Source: Butyrivibrio sp. VCB2006 (GTDB taxonomy: Bacteria; Bacillota; Clostridia; Lachnospirales; Lachnospiraceae). Taken from it: DNA of 64,000 nucleotides. Of the stretch, positions 1 through 6,875 are shown in pieces. The notes below the pieces were generated by a model. That model was not told the origin of the DNA. It ran no database searches and saw only the letters and a program-made list of their open reading frames with translations. The translations under genes were made by a program, and so were the position numbers. Positions within the stretch are counted from its first letter, which is position 1. Every line of letters starts with the position of its first letter. Location: NCBI RefSeq assembly GCF_000420945.1, contig NZ_ATVX01000003.1:124001-188000 (forward strand), read 5' to 3'.

Positions 1-648
1 AACGGAACTCCTATTGACGAACTCCATCTTGATGATGAGACCATAAAGATCCTTAAGAGCCAGAAACTTAACAACAGACTTTTATGCGAAATGATCAAGC
101 ATCCTGAGTTTGAAAATCTGCTATGTGATATGGAAATATATGTTGATAACCATGCAGGTGCCATGATCCATCAGGTGAACAGCTATGTGACAGGACTTAG
201 ACGCCTCATCATGGAAAAAGCAAATGTTCCGGCAGATGATATTTATATGAAGACATTTGAAAAAGCAGTGATCGATGACTCCGCATACTTTGGTGATCTG
301 ATGGAACGAAGCCTTAAGACTATAGCCAGGGATATAAGAGAAGCTCACAAAGATGATTGGGATACGGGAGATGAAGAGAGTATTGCAGATAAATACATTG
401 AATCAATAAAGGAACTTGCTGAAAGCATGAAGGCAAGTGATTCAACACCTCCTGCAATCGTAGAATGTGAAGAGGATGAAATGTCCATTGTAGATAAAGC
501 TACAGTTATTCAGTGGGGAAAGAAACTAGATATCAATTTTGCCAAGCTATCTCCTGAGGAGACAAGAACCTTAATGAATATCGTTACAAAAGCTTCTCGT
601 AATCCTCTTATCCGGCAGCCTTCTAAAGGCAGGGGAAAGAAAAAATAA
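1..648 (+). CDS. 3' part of a hypothetical protein (5' end outside window)
   Basis: The reading frame is open from base 1 to the stop at 646-648, so an internal ATG at 91 is not the real start and about 215 C-terminal residues are visible. The protein is acidic and helical-looking in the middle, with a run of Asp/Glu around residues 115-160 counted from base 1, and ends in a short basic tail (KGRGKKK). I see no motif that names a family. It lies in what I take to be the right part of an integrated island, so an element-borne protein is possible. Function unknown. Confidence 0.7.
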   Translation, partial: NGTPIDELHLDDETIKILKSQKLNNRLLCEMIKHPEFENLLCDMEIYVDNHAGAMIHQVNSYVTGLRRLIMEKANVPADDIYMKTFEKAVIDDSAYFGDLMERSLKTIARDIREAHKDDWDTGDEESIADKYIESIKELAESMKASDSTPPAIVECEEDEMSIVDKATVIQWGKKLDINFAKLSPEETRTLMNIVTKASRNPLIRQPSKGRGKKK

Positions 649-791
649 TGCTATCAAAATGTATTGAAACTACATGGTATCAGTGTTAGTATGAAAAAGG
701 TCTTAAAATATAAAGAAAGAACGCTTTGCGTTTAGGTGAACTGTCATTTTTCTGATAATTTAACTTGAGTGAACACAATGATTTTGGGGAT

Positions 792-812
792 AGCTGCTTA
801 TGCAGCTGTTTT
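792..812 (+). terminator. Possible terminator hairpin after the 5' partial gene
   Basis: AGCTGC (792-797) pairs with GCAGCT (802-807) around a TTAT loop, followed by GTTTTG. The stem is short and the T run is only four, so this is a weak terminator candidate. Confidence 0.35.
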
Positions 813-852
813 GTGTACGCTTAAATTAGATTATCATGCACTTGTAGCCTGA

Positions 853-945
853 ATGTATTGTATGTCTATTTGTGTGAGTCTATTTTGCGTACGCAGGATA
901 GGCTTTTTTGTTTGCCATTATATAGGCAACAGAATACGGGGGTAA
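853..945 (+). CDS. Candidate 30-residue Cys-rich leader peptide upstream of ABC exporter
   Basis: ATG at 853 opens a 30-codon frame ending at TAA 943-945, four bases before the GTG start of the ABC gene. The peptide carries four Cys (positions 3, 7, 12 and 21) and ends in NRIRG. The terminator-like hairpin at 877-909 lies wholly inside the frame, and the GGGGG ribosome site of the exporter lies in its last codons, so ribosomes on this frame could influence both hairpin and exporter translation. No strong ribosome site precedes ATG 853, which is the main doubt. It could be a regulatory leader peptide, an exported peptide, or chance. Confidence 0.3.
   Translation: MYCMSICVSLFCVRRIGFFVCHYIGNRIRG
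877..909 (+). terminator. Terminator or attenuator hairpin just before the ABC genes
   Basis: GTCTAT (878-883) pairs with ATAGGC (898-903) allowing a G-T pair, around an inner self-complementary TGCGTACGCA, followed by six T (904-909). It sits inside the candidate leader ORF and about 40 bp ahead of the exporter start. Confidence 0.5.
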
Positions 946-949
946 AAAA

Positions 950-2674
950 GTGCAAAAAATGATGAACAATGCTCTAAACAAAATACTTAATACGCCTATA
1001 AGATTGAATCTTGGTGGAATTATACTAATCTCTTTGGTGCAAGTATTCATTGAAGTTATTAGTATTTCAAACATAGAAATCTGTAGGAGAATGCTCAATT
1101 ACTTACTGTCACATGAAACAAAACGGTTGATGATGAACAGCATGATCTTTTGTACCATAATGACTATCACTATCATTATGGGTCATGTAAATGCTTATCT
1201 GATAGCCCATGTGCGAGGAAGACTTCTACTTGCACTTAGCAACAAACTGCTGATAAAGAATTCAAATCTCTATTGCTGGAGTAGAGCGGATCTAAGTTCC
1301 AATGACAGAGTATCTGTTGTAACCGGAGACCTGGAAAGATATGTCGACAGTCTCATAAATAAAGCATTTCTGTTTTCTTCTTTTATGGTTATACCATGCT
1401 ATGTAATATATGGAATAACCATAAATGCCTGGATCACCTTGATGATTATTGTTTCCAGCATAGTACTTAGTATCTTGAATAAAAACAATAAGTTAAAACT
1501 ATATGAATTCAATAAAGAAATAAATGATAAATATGGTCTTTGGACCAATTATCTGTGGAAAGCCCTGGATAATCTGGAAGTTATCAGAGCATTCCTTTCC
1601 AAGAAAAAAATCATTTCCGAACACAGGAAGCGAGCTGATGACTACTCAAATACTGCGCGTAAATCATGGGAAGCTCAACTAAAAGTGTATCTTGTAGAAG
1701 AGACAGCTGATATGATGTTCACTTTAGTAATATTGAGCCTGAGCTTTGTAGCCATGATTATAGGGGCTATGCCGCCAGCTAATATGCTTGCAATGATTCA
1801 GTCACTTATTAGTGTTCAAAAGAAAATATTCGAGCTTCCGGAACAGATGATACAGCTGAAGGAACTGGAAAGCATTGCATCAAGGATTATAAAGTTTGAA
1901 CAGATACCTGATGATAAAGGTGAGCTCGAACTTAATGAAGAATTCAGATTTCTTCAGGTTAAAGATCTGAAAATCAGTTATGACAATCAGGAAATAATAA
2001 AAGACATAAATTTCAAATTTGAAAAAGGGAAATTCTACGTTATTGCAGGCTCCTCCGGTTGTGGAAAAAGCACCTTACTTAAAGCAATCGCTAGGCTAAT
2101 TCCTCTGGACGGAGGAAGTATATGTTGGAATAATACGAATCTTTCTGAGGTGACCAGAAAGTCATATTACCAAAAAGCCGGTTATGTTGAACAGAATCAT
2201 GTTTTTATACAAGGCAAAATCAGAGAAAACATTGTGTATGGCAGCTTAAATGAGGTTGCATATAACAAGGCTTTGAAAGAGTCCAAACTGCTTGATGTAT
2301 TTAAGAAAAACAATTTTACAGATGAACTTACAATAAGTCAGTCCGGATATCCATTGTCATCAGGCGAAAGGCAGATGCTGGCATTTGCAAGTGTGCTTTA
2401 TAACACAAAAGAACTTGTCTTACTTGATGAGTCTTTTTCTGCGATAGATCCGGGAAAAGAAAGAATATTTTACGAGAAATTAAAGGAATGTTCTCGTAAT
2501 GGGACAACTGTAATTATGGTCTCTCACAGACAGACAAATTTTGATATAGCTGATGAAATCGTCTATATGAATCATGGTAAGATTCTGGAAAACGGTAGTT
2601 TTGAAGAGCTATGCAGCAACGAGAATGATTTTTACAGGTGGATAAATAGTGATTTTAAAGAGGAAGAAGCATGA
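950..2674 (+). CDS. ABC transporter, fused permease and ATP-binding domains (subunit 1)
   Basis: Half-transporter of 574 residues with an N-terminal type-1 exporter membrane domain (about residues 20-300) and a C-terminal nucleotide-binding domain. Walker A is GSSGCGKST (367-375), the signature is LSSGERQ (469-475, one change from LSGGQ) and Walker B is LVLLDES (489-495). The start is GTG behind a GGGGG ribosome site; an in-frame ATG at 959 is the alternative. It overlaps the next exporter gene by 4 bp (ATGA), so the two probably form a heterodimer. No peptidase C39 domain is present. Substrate unknown: drug, peptide or lipid export are all possible. Confidence 0.88.
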   Translation: MQKMMNNALNKILNTPIRLNLGGIILISLVQVFIEVISISNIEICRRMLNYLLSHETKRLMMNSMIFCTIMTITIIMGHVNAYLIAHVRGRLLLALSNKLLIKNSNLYCWSRADLSSNDRVSVVTGDLERYVDSLINKAFLFSSFMVIPCYVIYGITINAWITLMIIVSSIVLSILNKNNKLKLYEFNKEINDKYGLWTNYLWKALDNLEVIRAFLSKKKIISEHRKRADDYSNTARKSWEAQLKVYLVEETADMMFTLVILSLSFVAMIIGAMPPANMLAMIQSLISVQKKIFELPEQMIQLKELESIASRIIKFEQIPDDKGELELNEEFRFLQVKDLKISYDNQEIIKDINFKFEKGKFYVIAGSSGCGKSTLLKAIARLIPLDGGSICWNNTNLSEVTRKSYYQKAGYVEQNHVFIQGKIRENIVYGSLNEVAYNKALKESKLLDVFKKNNFTDELTISQSGYPLSSGERQMLAFASVLYNTKELVLLDESFSAIDPGKERIFYEKLKECSRNGTTVIMVSHRQTNFDIADEIVYMNHGKILENGSFEELCSNENDFYRWINSDFKEEEA

Positions 2675-4329
2675 TAAATAAACTTAAGAGAGCTTGTGTT
2701 CCATTGATGCTTAATAAAAATGCAAGAGGATTCTTTTTAGCCGATTTCTGTATGGAAATATACTATTTGATACAGCTGGCTTTATTGCCTGCATTTATCA
2801 ATCTGATGATGGAACAATATGAAAACTACAATTATCGCGGAATGGCCATTTATACAGCCATATGGTTTTTGATTACAGCTATTTATATCGTAGTAAAATA
2901 TCGTTTTGATATATTCATCAACGGAGAGTTCTTTTTCCGTGAAATTGAAAATGTGCGCGAGGAGTGTATTAATACGCTCTACAACTCAAACATGGCTCAG
3001 ATAGATAAAAACTATGATGGGAACGAAGCATATTCGTTTTTGGCGGACAAAGCTCATATACTTGTTAATACTTTATTTTATTTGAACGAGATTCTGACAG
3101 ATATGGTTGTTTTTATAGCTGTTGGAATTTGGAGCTTTTACATTGGTAGTTGGATGTCATTGGTGGTAATTATCGGAAGTGTGCTGCAATTAGCCATAGG
3201 AAAGCTTGGAAGTGAATCCATAAATAAGCAGAATAAGCAACTCTTTGAAGAAAAATCAAAGATTACCGGGGCATTTAAGCGCTTGATCAGTGGAACGGAG
3301 AGTTATATTGTAAGCGGAAAGTATGACTCTAACGTAGAAGAGGTCAATAAGCTATTTGTCGGATACACGAATAAATGTGAAAAGGCAGCATTTAACCAGG
3401 CGCAAAGATCGAATCTGATCAGACTATTAGATGCCGCTGTTTATATGCTTCTTTTGGTCACAGCATATTTTTTTATAAAAGACAGCAGCGTCCGAATAAT
3501 TGTTACAATGTTTTCTGTATACAATACAATGAAGAAGTATATGGGACGTATCACATCTGCTTATATGGGAATAAAGGATAATTCTTATGTCCTTGATAAG
3601 TATTTAAAATATGTTGATTGCGAAGAAGGTAGCGTTGAAAAATGCGACGACAATCATGTTATCGAAGCAAAGAATATTAGTTACAGCGTAGATGGTCAGA
3701 CAATACTTGATAGTATTGATTTTAGCATTACTAAAAACTCAAAGGTGGCGCTTATTGGTAAGAATGGATCTGGAAAGACGACATTTATAAGAATCCTGCT
3801 AAGCCTCCTTTCACCAACAAGTGGATGCGTAAAGAAACAGTCAGATGGAGTATACTCTTATATTCCAGTTGCACCTCAGTTATTTCCAGTTTCGATTCAT
3901 GAGAACATATCATATGGAAATGACAAAAATATAGAATCGCGTATTCAAGAGATTGAGAATCTTGCCGAGCTCAAGAGTCTTGGAGATGAAAGACTTTCAG
4001 AAATATTACCTGACGGCGATGAAAATTTGTCAGGTGGCGAAGCGCAGAGAGTAGCCATAGGAAGAGCTATGGTCGCTGGCTCAGATATACTGATTGCCGA
4101 TGAACCTACCGCAAATCTTGATCCTATAACATCTGGAAAAGTATTTGGAAATTTGATTAAGAGCGCTTCTTCCATTCTTTTTACGACCCATAATCCGGAA
4201 TTATTGGAATATGCCGATGTTATTCACATCATGGATAGAGGAAAAATTGTTGCTTCCGGTACATATGATAAAATTTGTTCTATGAAAATATACAGGGAAT
4301 GGGAAAATGAAGTGGTTCAGAATAATTAA
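2671..4329 (+). CDS. ABC transporter, fused permease and ATP-binding domains (subunit 2)
   Basis: Second half-transporter, 552 residues. The membrane domain covers about residues 20-300 and the ATPase domain has Walker A GKNGSGKT (363-370), a canonical signature LSGGEAQ (453-459), Walker B ILIADEPTANLD (from 473) and an H-loop TTHNPE. It overlaps subunit 1 by 4 bp and is translationally coupled to it. Its signature is canonical where that of subunit 1 is altered, as is common in heterodimeric exporters. A bidirectional terminator follows at 4422-4460. Codon use is AT-rich compared with the core genes to the right. Confidence 0.88.
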   Translation: MINKLKRACVPLMLNKNARGFFLADFCMEIYYLIQLALLPAFINLMMEQYENYNYRGMAIYTAIWFLITAIYIVVKYRFDIFINGEFFFREIENVREECINTLYNSNMAQIDKNYDGNEAYSFLADKAHILVNTLFYLNEILTDMVVFIAVGIWSFYIGSWMSLVVIIGSVLQLAIGKLGSESINKQNKQLFEEKSKITGAFKRLISGTESYIVSGKYDSNVEEVNKLFVGYTNKCEKAAFNQAQRSNLIRLLDAAVYMLLLVTAYFFIKDSSVRIIVTMFSVYNTMKKYMGRITSAYMGIKDNSYVLDKYLKYVDCEEGSVEKCDDNHVIEAKNISYSVDGQTILDSIDFSITKNSKVALIGKNGSGKTTFIRILLSLLSPTSGCVKKQSDGVYSYIPVAPQLFPVSIHENISYGNDKNIESRIQEIENLAELKSLGDERLSEILPDGDENLSGGEAQRVAIGRAMVAGSDILIADEPTANLDPITSGKVFGNLIKSASSILFTTHNPELLEYADVIHIMDRGKIVASGTYDKICSMKIYREWENEVVQNN

Positions 4330-4421
4330 ATTGTATTTCTATATTTATAACCAATCTTACATAAATGTCATGATTATACTGCTTTGCATATGTCATGAGC
4401 TCTTTATATTTCGTAGTATAC

Positions 4422-4463
4422 AAAAAGTGGGTATCGCCATAATAATGGTGCCCACTTTTTTAG
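4422..4463 (+). terminator. Bidirectional terminator between ABC exporter and cassette
   Basis: AAAAAGTGGG (4422-4431) pairs with CCCACTTTTT (4451-4460), with an inner GCCAT/ATGG stem. A and T runs on both sides let it serve both convergent units. Confidence 0.85.
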
Positions 4464-4520
4464 ATATTAACAATAAGAATCCTCAATATTTTCATATAAT
4501 TAGCTATATACATATTATAA

Positions 4521-5099
4521 CTAGAAATTGAAACCAACACCTCTAGCAGTAAGTGTTTCGTTATCTTCAAGCTTCATAAAGAAAACTGTCAGTTTAACAA
4601 CGAAGAAATAGTATCCCAATTGATTTAAAGATCCAATTCTCTGAATTTTATTAGAGTTCAAACCTTCAAATATTAAAGCTTTACTATATGAGTTTATTAA
4701 CTCAAAGCTCACAAACTTATCAGACATTACCCCATCCGGAATATACATATAGTCAAAAATACAATTAGACTTTAGTTCTGAAATAGGACCAGTAAACTTA
4801 TCAATTGGAAGAACCGGAGCTAATGTCAATTTGTCTTTATTATCTATATGACAAGATGTACTAATAACCATTGCATCAGAAACAAAAATTTTCTGTGTCC
4901 CATCATCATCAAAAAAGCTAAATGGAACGCTTGAAAGAATATCTCCCTGAGACAATTCTCCTAATGGAGTTAGCATCATATATTTCAGTTGTTCGCCATC
5001 TTTTTCAAACTGTCTAATTGCGTTCTTTGCACCATCTCGAAAGTCAGGATCTACTGACGGCAAAACACTATCAACGAAATCAATGAATTCTATTAACAT
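4521..5099 (-). CDS. Unknown protein with a QGDI motif, third gene of cassette
   Basis: This 192-residue protein has no signal peptide or membrane segment. Residues 51-60 read QGDILSSVPF and residues 80-86 STSCHID, followed by a hydrophobic LTLAPVLPID. From memory, uncharacterised proteins with a QGDI-x-P-F start and a later Ser/Cys/Asp motif occur widely, but I cannot name an assigned family. The start ATG lies inside the end of the middle gene (7-bp overlap), with CAGGAG upstream. It is the last gene of a three-gene minus-strand operon ending at the terminator near 4422-4460. Function unknown. Confidence 0.75.
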   Translation of the reverse strand: MLIEFIDFVDSVLPSVDPDFRDGAKNAIRQFEKDGEQLKYMMLTPLGELSQGDILSSVPFSFFDDDGTQKIFVSDAMVISTSCHIDNKDKLTLAPVLPIDKFTGPISELKSNCIFDYMYIPDGVMSDKFVSFELINSYSKALIFEGLNSNKIQRIGSLNQLGYYFFVVKLTVFFMKLEDNETLTARGVGFNF

Positions 5100-5440
5100 A
5101 AATCAAAAAAATTAACTCCTGTATCTTTTGATATACTCTTGATATAGCTTTTAACACCTGCAACTTCAGCAGCTGAAGCTGCTCGCATTACGCCAAATAA
5201 TTCTCTGGCTTCTCTTTCGAGGGATGTATCTTTTTGTGCGTATAAATTGCCCATTTCAAGAGATGCTGCATAAGCAGTACTTGGATTTACGAATTCTGTA
5301 TAGTATGCTGGTTTTTTCAATATACCATCACTAGGAAGAGTATTTACAACTAATGTACTATTACCATTCATGGCAGAAAGCGTGATACCAAAAACAATAG
5401 CTGTTTGCGTGGCATTTCTAATAAATGAATTTCGCTCCAT
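5093..5440 (-). CDS. Small unknown protein with N-terminal hydrophobic stretch, second gene of cassette
   Basis: 115 residues from ATG 5440, which has AAGGAG about 10 bases upstream; a TTG two codons earlier is an unlikely start. A hydrophobic segment at about residues 8-24 follows an Arg-containing start, so a signal or membrane anchor is possible. The C-terminal half has an Ala-rich helix and a lone Cys as last residue. It starts 2 nt after the stop of the first gene and overlaps the third by 7 nt, so the three are almost certainly cotranslated and may act together. No family recognised. Confidence 0.65.
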   Translation of the reverse strand: MERNSFIRNATQTAIVFGITLSAMNGNSTLVVNTLPSDGILKKPAYYTEFVNPSTAYAASLEMGNLYAQKDTSLEREARELFGVMRAASAAEVAGVKSYIKSISKDTGVNFFDLC

Positions 5441-5442
5441 TT

Positions 5443-6174
5443 TCAATACTCTCCTTTCTCTATTAGTGTAGCAAGTTTATTTTCAACAATACATCTCATG
5501 CTGCTTAAAAGATCATCAATAACCGCATCATTAGAGCAATAACCTTCAACATTATTAAATCCATATCGATCATTTATATCTATGATTGCACCAATAGTTT
5601 CAGCAATCTGATTCTTAATTGACAAAGATCCCGCTTTATTAATTTCTAAACCAGACTTAAGTAATCTTGCATTTTGTAAAAGAATATTAACAAAATATTT
5701 ATCACTTTCTACAAAAGTATATTTTATATTTAAGTCATAAATATTTTTGATGTTTGCTGCATTTAAAAGTTTGTCTGCCAACTTCCCAGTTCCATTTGAA
5801 GAAACCTCATCATATAAAACACTCGATACAACGCCAACATAAGAATATTGATTATTTGTAAAAAGATTTAGAAACTCAAAAACTTTATTCATTCGTTCTC
5901 GAATATATTTCTCACAGCTTTCCCAGTCCTTCTCATATCCCTCATTGTAATGAACCTCAAAAGTTGCTGCCACTGGCGAAATATTTAGCTGTGCATGTTC
6001 ATGAAGCGTTTTTACTATTATCCTTGGAATTTCATCAGGTGCATCTTCAGGAACAGGTAAAACTGTTGCCTCATTAAAGTACTCCTTGAGAATATCGACA
6101 TTCGTATAATAAACTTTTTTTATTTGTTCAATCCTATTATAAGCAACAGATACAGATGTGCCTTGAAATAGCAT
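5443..6174 (-). CDS. Unknown protein, first gene of three-gene cassette
   Basis: I place the start at ATG 6174, giving 243 residues, because GGAGG lies at 6182-6186, 7-8 bases upstream; the longer frame to 6219 has no ribosome site. The protein looks soluble, mixed alpha/beta, with no signal peptide. An early segment reads DAPDEIPRIIVKTLHEHAQL and a central one is Tyr/Asn-rich. I do not recognise the family. It heads a tightly packed minus-strand operon beside the tRNA-Gly-like attachment site, and is visibly AT-richer than the core genes, which suggests acquisition. Confidence 0.72.
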   Translation of the reverse strand: MLFQGTSVSVAYNRIEQIKKVYYTNVDILKEYFNEATVLPVPEDAPDEIPRIIVKTLHEHAQLNISPVAATFEVHYNEGYEKDWESCEKYIRERMNKVFEFLNLFTNNQYSYVGVVSSVLYDEVSSNGTGKLADKLLNAANIKNIYDLNIKYTFVESDKYFVNILLQNARLLKSGLEINKAGSLSIKNQIAETIGAIIDINDRYGFNNVEGYCSNDAVIDDLLSSMRCIVENKLATLIEKGEY

Positions 6175-6208
6175 TTTTATTCCTCCAAAGATGATATTTC
6201 TACAAATA

Positions 6209-6223
6209 TATTGTACCACAATA
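6209..6223. promoter_or_regulatory. Operator-like inverted repeat upstream of cassette
   Basis: TATTGT (6209-6214) and ACAATA (6218-6223) form a 15-bp inverted repeat with a 3-bp centre, 35 bp upstream of the first cassette gene. On the minus strand a TACAAT -10-like hexamer overlaps it. Sequence-only evidence. Confidence 0.3.
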
Positions 6224-6321
6224 CATTATTTCTGTGTAAACCACATAAATACAGAACAATACAGTATTATATTTTATTCAGCTTTTATAATCAATTACTA
6301 CTATCTTTTGCTATAGAGTAT

Positions 6322-6383
6322 GTGGTCTTTGAAGTGGTCTTTTTCTTTCAAGTCGAAAATAGAAGTGGTCTTGAAGTGGTCTT
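6322..6383 (+). repeat. Four direct repeats GTGGTCTT near the attachment-like site
   Basis: GTGGTCTT starts at 6322, 6334, 6365 and 6376. The last three copies are preceded by GAA, and the copies form two pairs spaced 12 and 11 bp, about one helical turn. They lie 61-122 bp from the displaced tRNA-Gly 3' end. Tyrosine-recombinase attachment regions commonly carry such repeats as arm-binding sites, so that is my inference for these. Confidence 0.6.
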
Positions 6384-6443
6384 TTTTGAAGAAGAGAGCG
6401 CCGAAAACCTCCTTTCCATGCAGTTTTCAAATGGGGCGTTTAC

Positions 6444-6481
6444 TTCGAGCCCCGTCTATCGCTCTTTTTATTGCTTAAAAA
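6444..6481 (+). repeat. Displaced tRNA-Gly 3' end (attachment-site-like, att)
   Basis: These 38 bases are identical to the reverse complement of 10568-10605, which is the last 20 bases of the intact tRNA-Gly plus 18 bases of its 3' flank. No tRNA body precedes it here; the match stops abruptly at 6443/6444. A terminator follows at once, as it does at the intact locus. This is what remains at one end when an element integrates into a tRNA 3' end; an intact tRNA-Gly on the plus strand would be expected left of the window. The two copies seen here are inverted, so they are not a pair of ends of one element. Confidence 0.7.
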
Positions 6482-6509
6482 CCCCAGATCGTGATGATCT
6501 GGGGTTTTT
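6482..6509. terminator. Strong hairpin terminator after the att-like site
   Basis: CCCCAGATC (6482-6490) pairs with GATCTGGGG (6496-6504), followed by TTTTT. It probably ended the original tRNA-Gly transcript and now also ends the minus-strand gene at 6533. Confidence 0.85.
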
Positions 6510-6532
6510 GTTATATCTATAATGATTTAATT

Positions 6533-6757
6533 TCAGCCCTTTAAATCTGTATCTGAAATGACAGAGTCGAGTATTTCATCATCAGAAGCTGCAACAAGGA
6601 TTTCTTTTTCCGCTTCAGCTGCGACAGCCTGTGCTACGTTTGAATCTGCCATATGAGCAAGATCCATTTTTCTAACGCCATATCCGGCTGCTGCTGAAAT
6701 GATCATTGTAGCCAAAAGTAAATTAACAAATGATGAAAATCTTTTTCTGTCTCTCAT
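6533..6757 (-). CDS. Small single-span membrane or secreted protein
   Basis: I place the start at ATG 6757 because AGGAGG lies 4 bases before it; this gives 74 residues (MRDRKRFSSF...). A basic start is followed by one hydrophobic segment at about residues 10-30 and an acidic, Ala-rich tail. It could be a small membrane protein or a secreted peptide with an uncleaved signal. It lies downstream of the NhaC gene on the same strand, separated by 118 bp. No family recognised. Confidence 0.55.
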   Translation of the reverse strand: MRDRKRFSSFVNLLLATMIISAAAGYGVRKMDLAHMADSNVAQAVAAEAEKEILVAASDDEILDSVISDTDLKG

Positions 6758-6875
6758 GGTTCCTCCTAATGCCAAGACCCTCATGGCAATTGAATAAATT
6801 TCGTAATCTATTAATATATACGAATCAAATTATTCCATGGCAAAAGAAAAACCAATTCTAATTTATCCTAATTTA

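Larger units (their letters stand above)
649..949 (+). promoter_or_regulatory. 301-bp leader region ahead of the ABC exporter genes
   Basis: This gap holds a hairpin at 792-807 (AGCTGC/GCAGCT followed by TTTT), a small ORF at 853-945, and a second hairpin with a T6 run at about 877-909 that ends only some 40 bp before the exporter start. The hexamer GTACGC occurs after the first hairpin and again inside the second. The order of small ORF, terminator-like hairpin and transporter start resembles a transcription-attenuation leader. That reading is inference; a plain terminator of the upstream gene plus a promoter in 910-940 is the alternative. Confidence 0.45.

Noticed and set aside
4307-4531. 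Plus-strand ORF of 74 codons after the ABC exporter
   Set aside because: It crosses the terminator at 4422-4460 and has no ribosome site.
6322-6383. GTGGTCTT repeats as a CRISPR array
   Set aside because: Only four 8-bp units, no constant spacers and no cas genes.
6211-6522. Plus-strand ORF of 103 codons across the att-like site
   Set aside because: It runs through the GTGGTCTT repeats, the tRNA-Gly fragment and a terminator hairpin and has no ribosome site; not coding.
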